From the NCBI RefSeq assembly GCF_020640915.1, contig NZ_JADWDC010000002.1:5832-69831 (forward strand): a stretch of DNA of 64,000 bases. The letters are read 5' to 3'. Position 1 is the stretch's first letter, and each line of letters starts with the position of its first letter. This stretch comes from Waterburya agarophytonicola KI4. Its GTDB lineage: Bacteria; Cyanobacteriota; Cyanobacteriia; Cyanobacteriales; Xenococcaceae. Shown here piece after piece: positions 16,978-25,862 of this stretch. The notes beneath the pieces are model-generated. The model searched no databases. It had not been told where the DNA came from and saw nothing but the letters and a program-made list of their open reading frames with translations. The translations under genes and the position numbers were made by a program.

Positions 16978-18894
16978 CTATAAATTTGTATTTAACCGAG
17001 CTTTCCTGATAATAAACTGCCACACAGTTTCCTGATGAGTAATAATATCGGCTCTACCTTCCATACCTAATTGTAGAGAGCATTGTTTACTACCTTGAGC
17101 TAAAACTAAACTATCTGGTGCGATGGTAACTTCATAAACAGCCTTGGTTGAAGAAGTAAAAGGCAAAATATTATGATTACGATCTACATTTAGAGCATCG
17201 GGAGAGATTTTACTGACAATTCCTGAAAGCGTACCATAATCAGGATAGGGACAGGCAGAGATTCTGATATCTACTGGTTGTTCTAGTCGAACTTTACTAA
17301 TATCTTGGGGTGTAATTTGGGCTTTGATTTCTAATGTCGAGTTACTAGGAACAATTTGGGCAATTTCTTCTCCAGCTTTTACAGTTTGTCCTGGGTTTCT
17401 TAAATTGAGTTTGACAATAATACCGTCAGCAGTAGCCACAATATTAGTTTTGGCTAAGTCTCTTTCTAGTTGTTTTAATGAAGAGCGATCGCGCGATAAT
17501 AATTTATTCGTTTCAATTTGTTGTTGAATTAATGCTTGCCTCTCTTTGTTTAAAGTTGCTAGAGTAGACCTACCTGAAGCTTGTTGTTGGGCAATGTTTT
17601 CTGAGGCAATTTCCACTTCCGCATCGCTAGGATTTAAGGCTGTCTGAACTCGTTTTAATCTGGCTTGGGCAGTATTGTATGCTGCCTGTTTTTCTGTTAA
17701 TTGTAATTGGGAAATTGCCCCACTATTTACCAGTTGTTGATATCTACTTAATTCATCTTGGGCGAGTTTTAGGTTTGCTTGGGCTTCTTCTACTTCTGCT
17801 ACCGTGGTGATTTTTCGGTCTTGATATTCCCGCAAACTACGATTGTGTTCTGCTCTAGCAGAGGCGAGATTACGGTCGATTTTATCAGTTTCAGCTTGAA
17901 TTTGACTTTCTAGGGCTTCAATTTGGGCTTCAATTTGGATTAATTGTAGTTGGGCTTGTTGAATATTGGTTTGCAGTTGGGTTTTTTGGGTTTCTAGCTG
18001 AGAACTATCTAAAGTCGCAATGATGTCTCCCTGTTTCACTGGTTGGTTGATTTTAGTGGAAATATCAATAACCGCAGCTTCTGCCGGGGCTTGTACCAGT
18101 CTTAATTCTCCTGCTGGACGAACTCTGGCATCTCCTTTAACTACAATTTTGTATTGAGTCACAGTTGCCATTAAAGTAGCAATGACGATCGCACTAGCCG
18201 TAACCAAACCACCAAGAATTGTCCAATTACTCACCGAAGGTAGTAATTCATTGGCTTCAATAGGAACTAACGTTCCTTTGGTAATTTGACGATCTACCTT
18301 TACTATAGGTGCAGGTATGGTGGGAACAAGATTTAATTCCTGATCAGAATTTTGTTTTGCTTCTGTCAAAGTTGCTTTGAGGCGATCAACCCAATTTTTG
18401 CCAGCATCAGATTTGAGTTGAGTTGGAACTTGAGCCTTAGATTTGGTGGTGGAAGCGATAGGAGCAAATTCCACCACTCCAGAAATATCTCTTTCAGTCT
18501 TACTAGTTAAACGGGGGCTGATTTGAATATAGCCTTTATGAACTAACGCGATCGCAGATGCTAATTCTTCAACAGGAGTATCTTTAAGTAAATAGCCTTT
18601 GCCTCCTACTTGTAAAAATTTACTAACCAAATTTTGACTATCAAAAGTACTCCAGCCAATTAACTTGATTTGTGGATAATTTTGACAGATAATCTGGGCG
18701 GTACTGATTCCATTCATCCCAGGCAGAATCATATCCATCAAGACGATATCTGGATTTAGCTCGATTACTCGTTCAAATGCTCCATAGCCATCTTCAGCCG
18801 TACCGACTACCTCGATATTGGGTTCTTGTTCTAAGAGATTTTTAAACTCTTCTCTAATACTTTTTTGATCATCGACAATGAGAATACGAATCAC
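16978..18894 (-). CDS. Response-regulator receiver fused to HlyD-type secretion adaptor
   Basis: The 638-residue protein starts with a complete receiver domain (1-125): acidic pair D8-D9, phosphoacceptor D54 in VLMDMILPGMNG, conserved K104 in YLLKDT. A disordered linker (130-220) leads to one membrane helix (224-245). The rest is a periplasmic adaptor of the HlyD/membrane-fusion family: a lipoyl-like half (about 255-300), a long coiled coil (about 300-480, Gln/Ala-rich), the second lipoyl half with GQTVKAGEEIAQIVP, and a beta barrel. The start is GTG with a good AGGAG nine bases before it. It lacks a DNA-binding domain. It shares its upstream 35-bp control block with the C39 exporter gene, so it is the likely adaptor for that transporter. 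Confidence 0.9.
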   Translation of the reverse strand: MIRILIVDDQKSIREEFKNLLEQEPNIEVVGTAEDGYGAFERVIELNPDIVLMDMILPGMNGISTAQIICQNYPQIKLIGWSTFDSQNLVSKFLQVGGKGYLLKDTPVEELASAIALVHKGYIQISPRLTSKTERDISGVVEFAPIASTTKSKAQVPTQLKSDAGKNWVDRLKATLTEAKQNSDQELNLVPTIPAPIVKVDRQITKGTLVPIEANELLPSVSNWTILGGLVTASAIVIATLMATVTQYKIVVKGDARVRPAGELRLVQAPAEAAVIDISTKINQPVKQGDIIATLDSSQLETQKTQLQTNIQQAQLQLIQIEAQIEALESQIQAETDKIDRNLASARAEHNRSLREYQDRKITTVAEVEEAQANLKLAQDELSRYQQLVNSGAISQLQLTEKQAAYNTAQARLKRVQTALNPSDAEVEIASENIAQQQASGRSTLATLNKERQALIQQQIETNKLLSRDRSSLKQLERDLAKTNIVATADGIIVKLNLRNPGQTVKAGEEIAQIVPSNSTLEIKAQITPQDISKVRLEQPVDIRISACPYPDYGTLSGIVSKISPDALNVDRNHNILPFTSSTKAVYEVTIAPDSLVLAQGSKQCSLQLGMEGRADIITHQETVWQFIIRKARLNTNL

Positions 18895-18962
18895 GAGAGA
18901 TCACTCCTGGTCTCAAATGAAGCGATAACGAGATAAAACCTATTATCTCATCGATCTAATTC

Positions 18963-18997
18963 TTATTGTTGGGGATAAATATGACATCAATATGTCA
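18963..18997 (-). promoter_or_regulatory. Shared 35-bp control block, site 1 (adaptor gene)
   Basis: Sense strand reads TGACATATTGATGTCA followed without gap by TATTTATCCCCA and ACAATAA. The perfect 6-bp dyad (18982-18997) ends 87 nt before the GTG of the receiver/HlyD gene. AACAAT fits a -10 element 11 nt behind the palindrome; the palindrome would then overlap the -35 region. The same block precedes three other genes in the window. Confidence 0.8.
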
Positions 18998-19155
18998 TGG
19001 GATAATTGTAAGACTTTTAAAAATAGGTTTTACTTTAACCGCGTTATTCTAAAACTAGAAGCAAAAAATATCTTTCCCACCATTAAACAACAAGATTAAA
19101 TGCGATCGCACTTGATCAATATAATACAATTAAAATATAGAATCATCTTCAATCC

Positions 19156-19380
19156 ATGCAAGCATATAAACTACAGGGCAAGGTCAATAGCGATGGTAAA
19201 TTAATTATCACAGAACCTGCAAATTTAACTCCTGGTGATGTGGAAGTGATTGTATTGCAAGTAAGCGAAAATTCACCAGATTTTCTGACTGAAGAATATG
19301 AATTATTAGCAGAAGAAGGGTTAAAAGAAGTTTACGATCGAGAACCAGAGGGACTATGGGAACAATGTCTTGAAAGTTAA
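19156..19380 (+). CDS. Putative antitoxin of a MazF-type pair
   Basis: A 74-residue acidic protein. The N-terminal half (MQAYKLQGKVNSDGKLIITEP.NLTPGDVEVIVLQ) looks like a small beta-rich DNA-binding fold of the kind found in cyanobacterial antitoxins; the second half is acidic and helical, suited to neutralise a toxin. Its last 11 bases overlap the downstream MazF-like gene, the usual antitoxin-first order. The family name is not certain. Confidence 0.7.
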   Translation: MQAYKLQGKVNSDGKLIITEPANLTPGDVEVIVLQVSENSPDFLTEEYELLAEEGLKEVYDREPEGLWEQCLES

Positions 19381-19708
19381 ACAACGAGACATTATTTTAA
19401 TTAAATTTCCTTTTTCCGATCTGACTGGTGCAAAAGTTAGACCTGCATTGGTAATATCTAACAACAAGTATAATGTGTCTAATTTAGACACTGTTGTTGT
19501 TGCAATGACATCAAATATATCTCTATCAGAATATAAAGTTTTTGTTGAAAATAAGGATTTAGAAAGTGGTAATTTACCTTTAAAAAGTGCTGTCAGAATT
19601 GACAAACCATTTTCCGTCTTACAGAATAAAATATTGAAAATTCAAGCGAAATTAAACCAAGCAAAATTTGCAGAAGTTAAAAAGACAATATTCAAATTAG
19701 TTCAGTAA
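19370..19708 (+). CDS. MazF/PemK-family toxin (endoribonuclease)
   Basis: The 112-residue product has the family pattern: RDIILIKFPFSDLTGAKVRPALVISNN at the start (the GxKxRPALVIS loop) and VAMTSNI in the core. Such toxins cleave mRNA at short sequences. Translation must start at TTG 19370, inside the antitoxin gene, which implies translational coupling. No nearby ATG gives the complete fold. It lies just downstream of the divergent control region of the adaptor gene; no functional link is evident. Confidence 0.85.
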   Translation: MKVKQRDIILIKFPFSDLTGAKVRPALVISNNKYNVSNLDTVVVAMTSNISLSEYKVFVENKDLESGNLPLKSAVRIDKPFSVLQNKILKIQAKLNQAKFAEVKKTIFKLVQ

Positions 19709-19805
19709 AAAACCCAATTTACAAAGAGAAAATAGCAAAATCAAAGATTGACGCGATCGCTTGTTTCTTGGTTTTTGGGTGAGGTGCGATCTCTAAACGG
19801 AATTA

Positions 19806-20680
19806 ATGCAATGGGAAAAACTCCTTACACGAAAAAGACTAGGTAAGAATGAGTCAGAAGAACTAACAGAAAAAACCCGCACTTGTTTTCAGCAAGATTA
19901 TGATAGATTAGTCTTCTCTTCTCCTTTTCGTCGTCTAAAAGATAAAACACAAGTATTTCCTTTATCAAAACATGACTATGTTCCTACTCGCTTGATTCAT
20001 AGTCTTGAGGTATCTTGTGTAGGTCGCTCTTTAGGAAGTTTAGTTGGAAGAAAAATTATTGAAAGACATCAAAAAAAATTAAAGGGTTTTGATGCCTCCG
20101 ATTTTGGAGATATTGTTTCTGCTGCTTGCCTTGCCCACGATCTTGGTAATCCTCCATTTGGTCATGCTGGAGAAGGTGCTATTGCTAAAGCTTTCGAGTT
20201 GTGGGATAACAAAAATGAGCATAATTTAACTGATGCACAGAGAAAAGACTTTAAAAAATTCGTGCCAAAGCTATTAACAAACTCGTATTAGAAATAACAG
20301 ACATTTTTATTGACAAAGAAAATGATTTACTAGCAGGAACTTTTGACACTGATTTGATATCTTTAAGTAGATACGCTGACTGTCTTAAAGAAATTCAAAA
20401 TAAAACTAAAGATAAAGTTTTTAAAAATCCAAAAATAGTTAAAATTGAAATTGCAGGATATGAAGTAATAAATTATCTTTTTGATAAATTTGTTAATAGT
20501 TTCTTAGAAGACAATCAACAAAAATATCGTTTTGAAAATATACTTCCTATTAAATATCGTCCAAAAAAAGGCGATAGTTTATATAGTAATATAATGCGCG
20601 TTACTGACTATATTTCTGGTATGACTGATACCTATGCTACTGAGCTATTTCAACAACTTCATGGTATTTCTTTAAATTAA
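19806..20680 (+). pseudogene. dgt: dGTP triphosphohydrolase, internally deleted
   Basis: The first reading frame (19806-20291) encodes a normal N-terminus with the HD-domain metal motif: RLIHSLEVS and AACLAHDLGNPPFGHAGE, up to about residue 150. At about 20250 it shifts into another frame that continues with KIRAKAINKLVLEITDIF and runs as the C-terminal end to 20680. Roughly the central third of the usual 430-500-residue enzyme is missing, including residues of the substrate pocket, and the join is out of frame. It is therefore a decayed gene. It ends 2 bp from the convergent exporter gene. Confidence 0.85.
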
Positions 20681-20682
20681 TC

Positions 20683-22857
20683 TTATTCGTTTCTTTCCAA
20701 TTCCAACTCCTTAACCCCAGCAATAAAACTCAAATGTACCCCTGCTTGTTGGCGTAAATCTGCGGGTGTCCCTTGGATGCTTAGATGTCCCTCTTCTAAC
20801 ATCACGATCCAATCCGCTAACTGCACTACACTAGGACGATGAGAGATCAGGATGGTAGTTTTTCCCTGACGGTGGGATAAAAGATTGTGTAATACTTTTG
20901 CTTCACTTACAGGGTCTAATCCCGATGTAGATTCATCTAAAATCAAAATAGGTGGATCGGTAACGATCGCTCTGGCTATGGCTAGTCTTTGTCTTTGTCC
21001 TCCTGACAGGTTTGAGCCGAATTCCCCCAACACTGTTTGATATTTATCAGGTAACTTGCTGATAAAATCATCCGCTTCGGCAATTTTACAGGCTTGCACG
21101 ATGGATTCAAAAGGTATATGGGGCGTACCTAAACGGAAGTTTTCGACAATAGATCGACTCCAGAAATGGGCATCTTGGGGAATTAAGATTACTTGCTGAC
21201 GCAGAGATGCTAAAGATAAATCCGATAAGTTGTAATCTCCCAAGCGGATATTGCCCGAAGAGAGGGTATATAAACCTGCAATAACTTTTGCCAGGGTACT
21301 TTTCCCACAACCCGACTGTCCAATGAGGGCAATTACTTTCCCCCCAGGCATAGTTAAATCAAAGTCTTCTAATAATTCGATTCTGCCAGGATAGCAAAAG
21401 TTAACTTGGTTGCAGATAATATCGGCATTATCGGGAATAGTGACAAAGGGTTTCTTATCCTTAGCTGCTATTTCAGGGGTGGAGTCAATCACTTCTGTTA
21501 GCCGTTGTGTGGCGGTTTTGGCACGGGCAACACTATCAACAAAACCGATTAAGAAGCTAATTAAGTCCCAGAAGTTTCCGCTGAGGGTTTTAAATGCCAA
21601 TAATTGCCCGATACTCATTTGTTTATCGATCACTAATAAGCTACCAACCCACAGCAAAGACACACCCCCAATACCAGAAATTAAACTAGAGAAGCGACTA
21701 TTAATAATGCTGATGCGTGTAGTGGTTAAGCTGTGATTTGCCAAACGACCAAAACGATTTTGAAACTCATCCCAAAATTGAGGTTCGGCAGAGGTGGTTT
21801 TGAGGGCTAATGCACCCTTAAAACTTTCTACTAATACCCCTTGATTTTCCGCATCTAAGATTAACAGTTGACGGATTTTTTGTTGCAGGGTGGGTAAAAA
21901 GACAAAGGTGGTGAGGGTCATAATTATTCCAATAACCACCGAAATTAAAGTTAGCTGTCTGCTATAAAACAGCATTAAGCCAAAGGAAAATAAAGCAATG
22001 AATACCTGACTGGGTAAACTAACTACCAGCTTAGAAATTAAGCGTTTAATGGTTTGAATATCTTCTAATCTACTGACAATTTCGCCACTACGACGAGTTT
22101 CATAGTAGGTTAAAGGCAACCGTAATAACTGATGGGCAAAGTCTAAAACTAAACCTAACTCTAAACGTTCGCTAGCATGGGCGACTAGATTTTCTTCTAC
22201 TGTCCGCAGTATAGTATCAATAATCTTCATCACGATAACTGCGATCGCCACAGAGGTTAATAAACTAGTATCTCCCCTTACCAGCACATCATCGGTCAAA
22301 ATCTGAATTAAAAACGGGGAGGCAAGGGCGAGTAAGCCGACAATTTGAGCGTAAAATACTGCTTGAATGAGCCAATTTCGGTAGGGTATTACCCGTCTAA
22401 TAAAACGGAAAAAACCGCTAAATTCATCGTTACTTTGAGCGTTAAACCTTTCTGGATCGGGTTTTAGCAAGAGCATTACCCCATTCTTCCAACCCTCACT
22501 AAATTCCCGACGAGAAAGATAGCGAACACCGACTGAAGGATCGGCAATGACATATTTCCTACCTTTCTTACCGTAGAAGACTACCCAGTGGTAGCCCTGC
22601 CAATGAATAATTGCTGGCAGAGGTACTTTATCTAGTTGCTGGAGTAATTCCCCTGAAGCTTTACCCGAACGGGCATAAAACCCCATTGCCTCCGTACCCC
22701 TCCGTAACCCTAGTAGAGTAGTGCCTAGTTGCCCCGTCCCCACTACCTCGCGAATATGATTCAGGGTAAAGTTGCGCCCGTAATACTTGGCAATAGTGGC
22801 TAAACAAGCAGCACCACAGTCTTCTTCGCTGTGTTGTAAGACATTATGATATTTCAT
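20683..22857 (-). CDS. Peptidase-containing ABC transporter (C39 PCAT, double-glycine exporter)
   Basis: The 724-residue protein has three parts. Residues 1-130 are a C39 Cys peptidase: oxyanion Q8, nucleophile C14 (EEDCGAAC), H90 (GYHWVVFYG), D106 (IADPSVG), all present, so it should be active. Residues about 150-450 form the six-helix membrane domain. Residues about 480-710 form the ATPase, with Walker A GQSGCGKST, signature LSGGQRQRLA and Walker B ILILDES. Such exporters cut a leader behind Gly-Gly and export the core peptide. The only double-glycine peptide I find in the window is at 38204. No ribosome binding site is obvious. The upstream control block is shared with the adaptor and the precursor. 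Confidence 0.95.
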   Translation of the reverse strand: MKYHNVLQHSEEDCGAACLATIAKYYGRNFTLNHIREVVGTGQLGTTLLGLRRGTEAMGFYARSGKASGELLQQLDKVPLPAIIHWQGYHWVVFYGKKGRKYVIADPSVGVRYLSRREFSEGWKNGVMLLLKPDPERFNAQSNDEFSGFFRFIRRVIPYRNWLIQAVFYAQIVGLLALASPFLIQILTDDVLVRGDTSLLTSVAIAVIVMKIIDTILRTVEENLVAHASERLELGLVLDFAHQLLRLPLTYYETRRSGEIVSRLEDIQTIKRLISKLVVSLPSQVFIALFSFGLMLFYSRQLTLISVVIGIIMTLTTFVFLPTLQQKIRQLLILDAENQGVLVESFKGALALKTTSAEPQFWDEFQNRFGRLANHSLTTTRISIINSRFSSLISGIGGVSLLWVGSLLVIDKQMSIGQLLAFKTLSGNFWDLISFLIGFVDSVARAKTATQRLTEVIDSTPEIAAKDKKPFVTIPDNADIICNQVNFCYPGRIELLEDFDLTMPGGKVIALIGQSGCGKSTLAKVIAGLYTLSSGNIRLGDYNLSDLSLASLRQQVILIPQDAHFWSRSIVENFRLGTPHIPFESIVQACKIAEADDFISKLPDKYQTVLGEFGSNLSGGQRQRLAIARAIVTDPPILILDESTSGLDPVSEAKVLHNLLSHRQGKTTILISHRPSVVQLADWIVMLEEGHLSIQGTPADLRQQAGVHLSFIAGVKELELERNE

Positions 22858-22925
22858 CTGGCATAGTACGTGAAAAGTAGCAGAGTTGTGGTTTTCCCTG
22901 CTTTAGAAAATTAATATATTAGGTT

Positions 22926-22960
22926 TTATTGTGGCGGAAAATTATGACATCAATATGTCA
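22926..22960 (-). promoter_or_regulatory. Shared 35-bp control block, site 2 (exporter gene)
   Basis: Sense strand TGACATATTGATGTCA, then TAATTTTCCGCC and ACAATAA, ungapped with the other three sites. The palindrome (22945-22960) ends exactly 87 nt before the exporter ATG, the same distance as in the adaptor gene. An additional ATGACA overlaps its outer side. Confidence 0.8.
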
Positions 22961-23062
22961 TGTCATTTATCATTGTTCGATAATAAAAAACAAAAATAAG
23001 TAGCGATGCAAAATTAATTACCTATATGTAGAATAAGATAAAACCGCTAAAATAGTGTCTTC

Positions 23063-23116
23063 ATGAGATATATTCGAGATCTAAACCCAGAAAATATCAA
23101 GCTACTACAGCGAATC
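23063..23116 (+). pseudogene. IS630-type transposase N-terminal remnant
   Basis: The first 18 codons read MRYIRDLNPENIKLLQRI, the usual start of IS630-family transposases of cyanobacteria; the homology then stops abruptly. No other part of the gene and no terminal repeat is left. It is scar tissue of a lost element. Confidence 0.6.
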
Positions 23117-23247
23117 AGTGTGGACGGCGAGTGGTGTAGCTGCGATCGCTCTCTCTTTAATTGCGAATTTTGTTTATTCTTTTTTGCACTGAGATTTCGG
23201 TCACACACTGGTAATCAAAATATAGATAGCCTAAAGGAGTAAATCTT

Positions 23248-23614
23248 ATCCCTTGTTATCCCATGTACAGAAAATGTACAGAAAAGTGCTGCTATCTATT
23301 AGCTCTATGAGAATGTCTGATGGCGATTTTGTTTCCTTAGTAGCAATCAAATAAACATATGGTTTTGTGTCGATCACAGGCTTGCCTCTAACTAAAATAT
23401 AACCAAAAGGCACCTCGCTGCCCTAATTTTGGCTAATTAATTGCATCATTTTTTTATACTCTTCTCTCTCGGCATTCCCCCCAGAAGAAAAATTGTGAAA
23501 AATATTTGCTTTTGGTACACCATAAGCGATTAACTTTTGTTTGTATTTTGTGACAGCAAACTTGTCTAACGCCGTATCTTCGCTCGAAATCCTGAAATAG
23601 CCGTAAACTTCCAA
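23248..23614 (-). pseudogene. Serine recombinase (resolvase/XisF-like), decayed
   Basis: Two minus-strand pieces. From ATG 23614 to 23423 a 63-residue product has the resolvase N-terminus: VYGYFRISSEDTALDKF, with the catalytic Ser in RISSED, and IFHNFSSGGNAEREEYKKMM. Behind its stop a second open stretch without a start (about 23415-23248) reads EVPFGYILVRGKPVIDTK, which resembles the recombinase domain that follows in large serine recombinases. The rest is absent. I infer one gene with an internal deletion and frameshift. Confidence 0.65.
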
Positions 23615-23662
23615 ATTCTTTGTATAATTAACTCCAAATCTTATAAAAATCCTACTATACTA

Positions 23663-24079
23663 GTGACCACTAAAACCAGACAACTCGAAAGGCTGATCTT
23701 GATGGCAGAAGACGAGCTAACCAATTACAGCACGGATGCTCGTAAAATAGAAAAGCTGCGACGCAAAATAGGAATATCTGTCACTCCAGCAGAGCAAAAA
23801 GAAGTCAAAGCTGCATTACTGGAAGAAATGCCCCAAGGTTTTTTCGGTAAGCTTATCGAAGAACAACGTCAAGCTGTAGCTTTGCCTTTTTGGGGAATTG
23901 CAGGATTGGGATTATTGTTTGGCATCTCTTTTCGCCAACCAGTAGACTTTCTTGCTCCTGCTATTGGTATTCCCATTGCTTTCAACGTTCAAAAATGGGG
24001 TTGGCAATTACAAGCAAAACGCATTCTGCTCAAAACTTTAGAAGAGATCGAACAAAGAAGCAAACAACCTGCAAATTAA
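23663..24079 (+). CDS. Conserved membrane protein, 138 aa
   Basis: Starts with GTG (23663). A charged helical N-terminus (1-70) precedes two hydrophobic segments (about 76-92 and 93-110, FWGIAGLGLLFGISF and DFLAPAIGIPIAF) and a helical, charged C-terminus. No known domain was recognised. It looks like one of the small membrane-associated proteins typical of cyanobacteria. It converges on the UPF0016 pair. Confidence 0.65.
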   Translation: MTTKTRQLERLILMAEDELTNYSTDARKIEKLRRKIGISVTPAEQKEVKAALLEEMPQGFFGKLIEEQRQAVALPFWGIAGLGLLFGISFRQPVDFLAPAIGIPIAFNVQKWGWQLQAKRILLKTLEEIEQRSKQPAN

Positions 24080-24103
24080 AAAATAAGTAACGAGGATTTA
24101 GTC

Positions 24104-24388
24104 TTAGTCTTCCGACTCTTCTCCAACCCAGAGTGTTGTTAACGCCAAAGTAGCAAAACCGATCGCAGCTAGAGATTTAAGCAATTTTTCTGGTAAAAAC
24201 TGCGCCACCGCACCACCAGCCAAAACGCCCAAAAAGCTAGCTAGGATCAAGGCGACAGTAGAGCCGATAAACACCGCACGGGGATTATTCGAGCTACCGC
24301 CAAGAGCGATCGCTGCCAACTGGCTCTTATCGCCAATTTCCGCGAGAAAGACGGTGATAAAGCTAATTCCAACAAGTTGCCAATCCAT
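24104..24388 (-). CDS. Half-size UPF0016/GDT1 Mn2+ exporter subunit
   Basis: A 94-residue protein with three membrane helices and one ExGDK(S/T) motif (FLAEIGDKSQLAAIAL), the signature of the UPF0016 (TMEM165/GDT1) cation transporters. Full-length members have two such motifs; here each half is a separate gene. In cyanobacteria such half proteins form heteromeric manganese exporters (hemi manganese exchangers). It is downstream of its partner with a 21-bp gap. Confidence 0.88.
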   Translation of the reverse strand: MDWQLVGISFITVFLAEIGDKSQLAAIALGGSSNNPRAVFIGSTVALILASFLGVLAGGAVAQFLPEKLLKSLAAIGFATLALTTLWVGEESED

Positions 24389-24409
24389 ATTTCTTTGATC
24401 TTAATAAAA

Positions 24410-24772
24410 TTACAGGCTGATAATATCGCTAACTAACCAAGCGGTAATAATTAGAAGCAGAATTGCGACGGATAAATCTAAAGTTTCGGGGGTGAGTTTT
24501 TTGGATAGCCAATAGCCGATAGAAACACCGATTAAACTAGTCGCAATCAAAGCTAGGGCTGCCCCTGTAAAGACTACCCAAGGTGCTTGAGACTCTGCAC
24601 TCATCAAAAGAGTAACAAGCTGGGTTTTGTCCCCCATTTCTGCTAGAAAGATAGTAATAAAAGTAGAGCTAAAAACTACCCAAAAATTATTATGCTGTTG
24701 GGGGTTGGGTTTTACTTTTGATGCTTGGATTTCTGTATTTACTTCCAAAGGTTGACTATCGCTAGTTTCCAT
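24410..24772 (-). CDS. Half-size UPF0016/GDT1 Mn2+ exporter subunit, partner
   Basis: The 120-residue product has a 28-residue hydrophilic N-terminus and three membrane helices with the motif FLAEMGDKTQLVTLLM. With the next gene it would form one complete two-motif transporter that moves Mn2+ out of the cytoplasm. Both genes form an operon. The two halves are clearly homologous to each other, as expected of an internal duplication in this family. Confidence 0.88.
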   Translation of the reverse strand: METSDSQPLEVNTEIQASKVKPNPQQHNNFWVVFSSTFITIFLAEMGDKTQLVTLLMSAESQAPWVVFTGAALALIATSLIGVSIGYWLSKKLTPETLDLSVAILLLIITAWLVSDIISL

Positions 24773-24892
24773 TCAAGTTTGTGGTTCATTTTGTCCGATT
24801 ACCGTGAAATAATATTACTCTATCGAGGGAGGATAGGATCGTATTAATAATTCGCAGCTTTTATCGAGATAACACCTATTAAGATTGCTTTT

Positions 24893-25837
24893 ATGCCTTT
24901 TTTTGATCGAGACGAACAATTAAATACAGCAGCCAAGGAAATTTTACAAACCACCAGGCAAAGGTTTCCTACTCTAACCAGGGACAAAATAGCTCTTACT
25001 TGGATTGTATACGAAGAACCAGTAATCGTTAATACTGGGGGCGCATTATCTGCTGCTGAGTTTTGGCAATATCCCGTCAAAGGCTTTAGCTATCGCGGAA
25101 TGGAAAGAATTTATCCTGCTAGTGTAGTTAAATTATTCTATTTAGTAGCAATTCAAGAATGGTTAAAAGGAAACATGATCGCCGATTCTTTAGAATTGGA
25201 TCGAGCAATTCGAGATACCATTGTTGAATCGAGTAATGATGCGACTAGTTTACTAGTAGATATTTTAACAGGAACGACTAGCGGCCCCGAATTACCCGCC
25301 CAACCTTTTGAAACGTGGAAGAAACAGCGCAACATAGTCAATCGTTATTATCAGTCTCTCAAGTGGGAAGAATTTGAAAGCATTAATGTCAATCAAAAAA
25401 CTTGGAGTGATGGGGCGTATGGTAGAGAAAGAGCCTTTTTGGGTGAATTAATGGAAAACCGCAATATGCTGACTACCGATGCAGTAGCCAGATTGTTACA
25501 CAGTATTATCGGTGGTGTAGCAGTATCGGCAGAGCGATCGCAAAAGATGATGAAGTTACTCAAACGTAGTCTTAACCCCGCAGAGTTTGTCGATTGCGAC
25601 GGTGAAAACCAAATTACTGGATTCTTAGGGGAAAGTTTGCCCGCCAACGCCCAAATTTGGTCTAAAGCAGGCTGGATGAGTCGAGTACGTCACGACGCTG
25701 CATACATCGAAATTCCCAATTTGCCACCCTATCTGCTGACAGTTTTTACTGAAGGTAAAGAAAACGCCCAGAATAGATCTATCTTACCGTTTATCTCCCA
25801 ATCTATTGTGGAAGCCTTAATATCTTTTCAAAAATAA
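24893..25837 (+). CDS. Class A beta-lactamase-related serine hydrolase
   Basis: The 314-residue product has the SxxK motif in YPASVVKLFYL, an SxN-like SSNDATS about 60 residues later and a KTG-like element WSKAGW near residue 260. The fold is that of penicillin-recognising class A enzymes. There is no signal peptide, unlike true beta-lactamases, so the enzyme is probably cytoplasmic with another substrate. It ends 10-25 bp before the broken nuclease gene and may be cotranscribed with it. Confidence 0.8.
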   Translation: MPFFDRDEQLNTAAKEILQTTRQRFPTLTRDKIALTWIVYEEPVIVNTGGALSAAEFWQYPVKGFSYRGMERIYPASVVKLFYLVAIQEWLKGNMIADSLELDRAIRDTIVESSNDATSLLVDILTGTTSGPELPAQPFETWKKQRNIVNRYYQSLKWEEFESINVNQKTWSDGAYGRERAFLGELMENRNMLTTDAVARLLHSIIGGVAVSAERSQKMMKLLKRSLNPAEFVDCDGENQITGFLGESLPANAQIWSKAGWMSRVRHDAAYIEIPNLPPYLLTVFTEGKENAQNRSILPFISQSIVEALISFQK

Positions 25838-25862
25838 TTAGATAGGCTTGCCAGTTATAAAA

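Noticed and set aside
19500-19520. TGACATCAA in the MazF-like gene
   Set aside because: It lies in coding sequence, the second dyad half is absent and no -10 follows.
16886-23700. Integrative element bounded by tRNA-Ala
   Set aside because: A tRNA lies at one end and recombinase debris at the other, but I find no duplicated tRNA 3' end near 23.7 kb, so an att pair cannot be supported.
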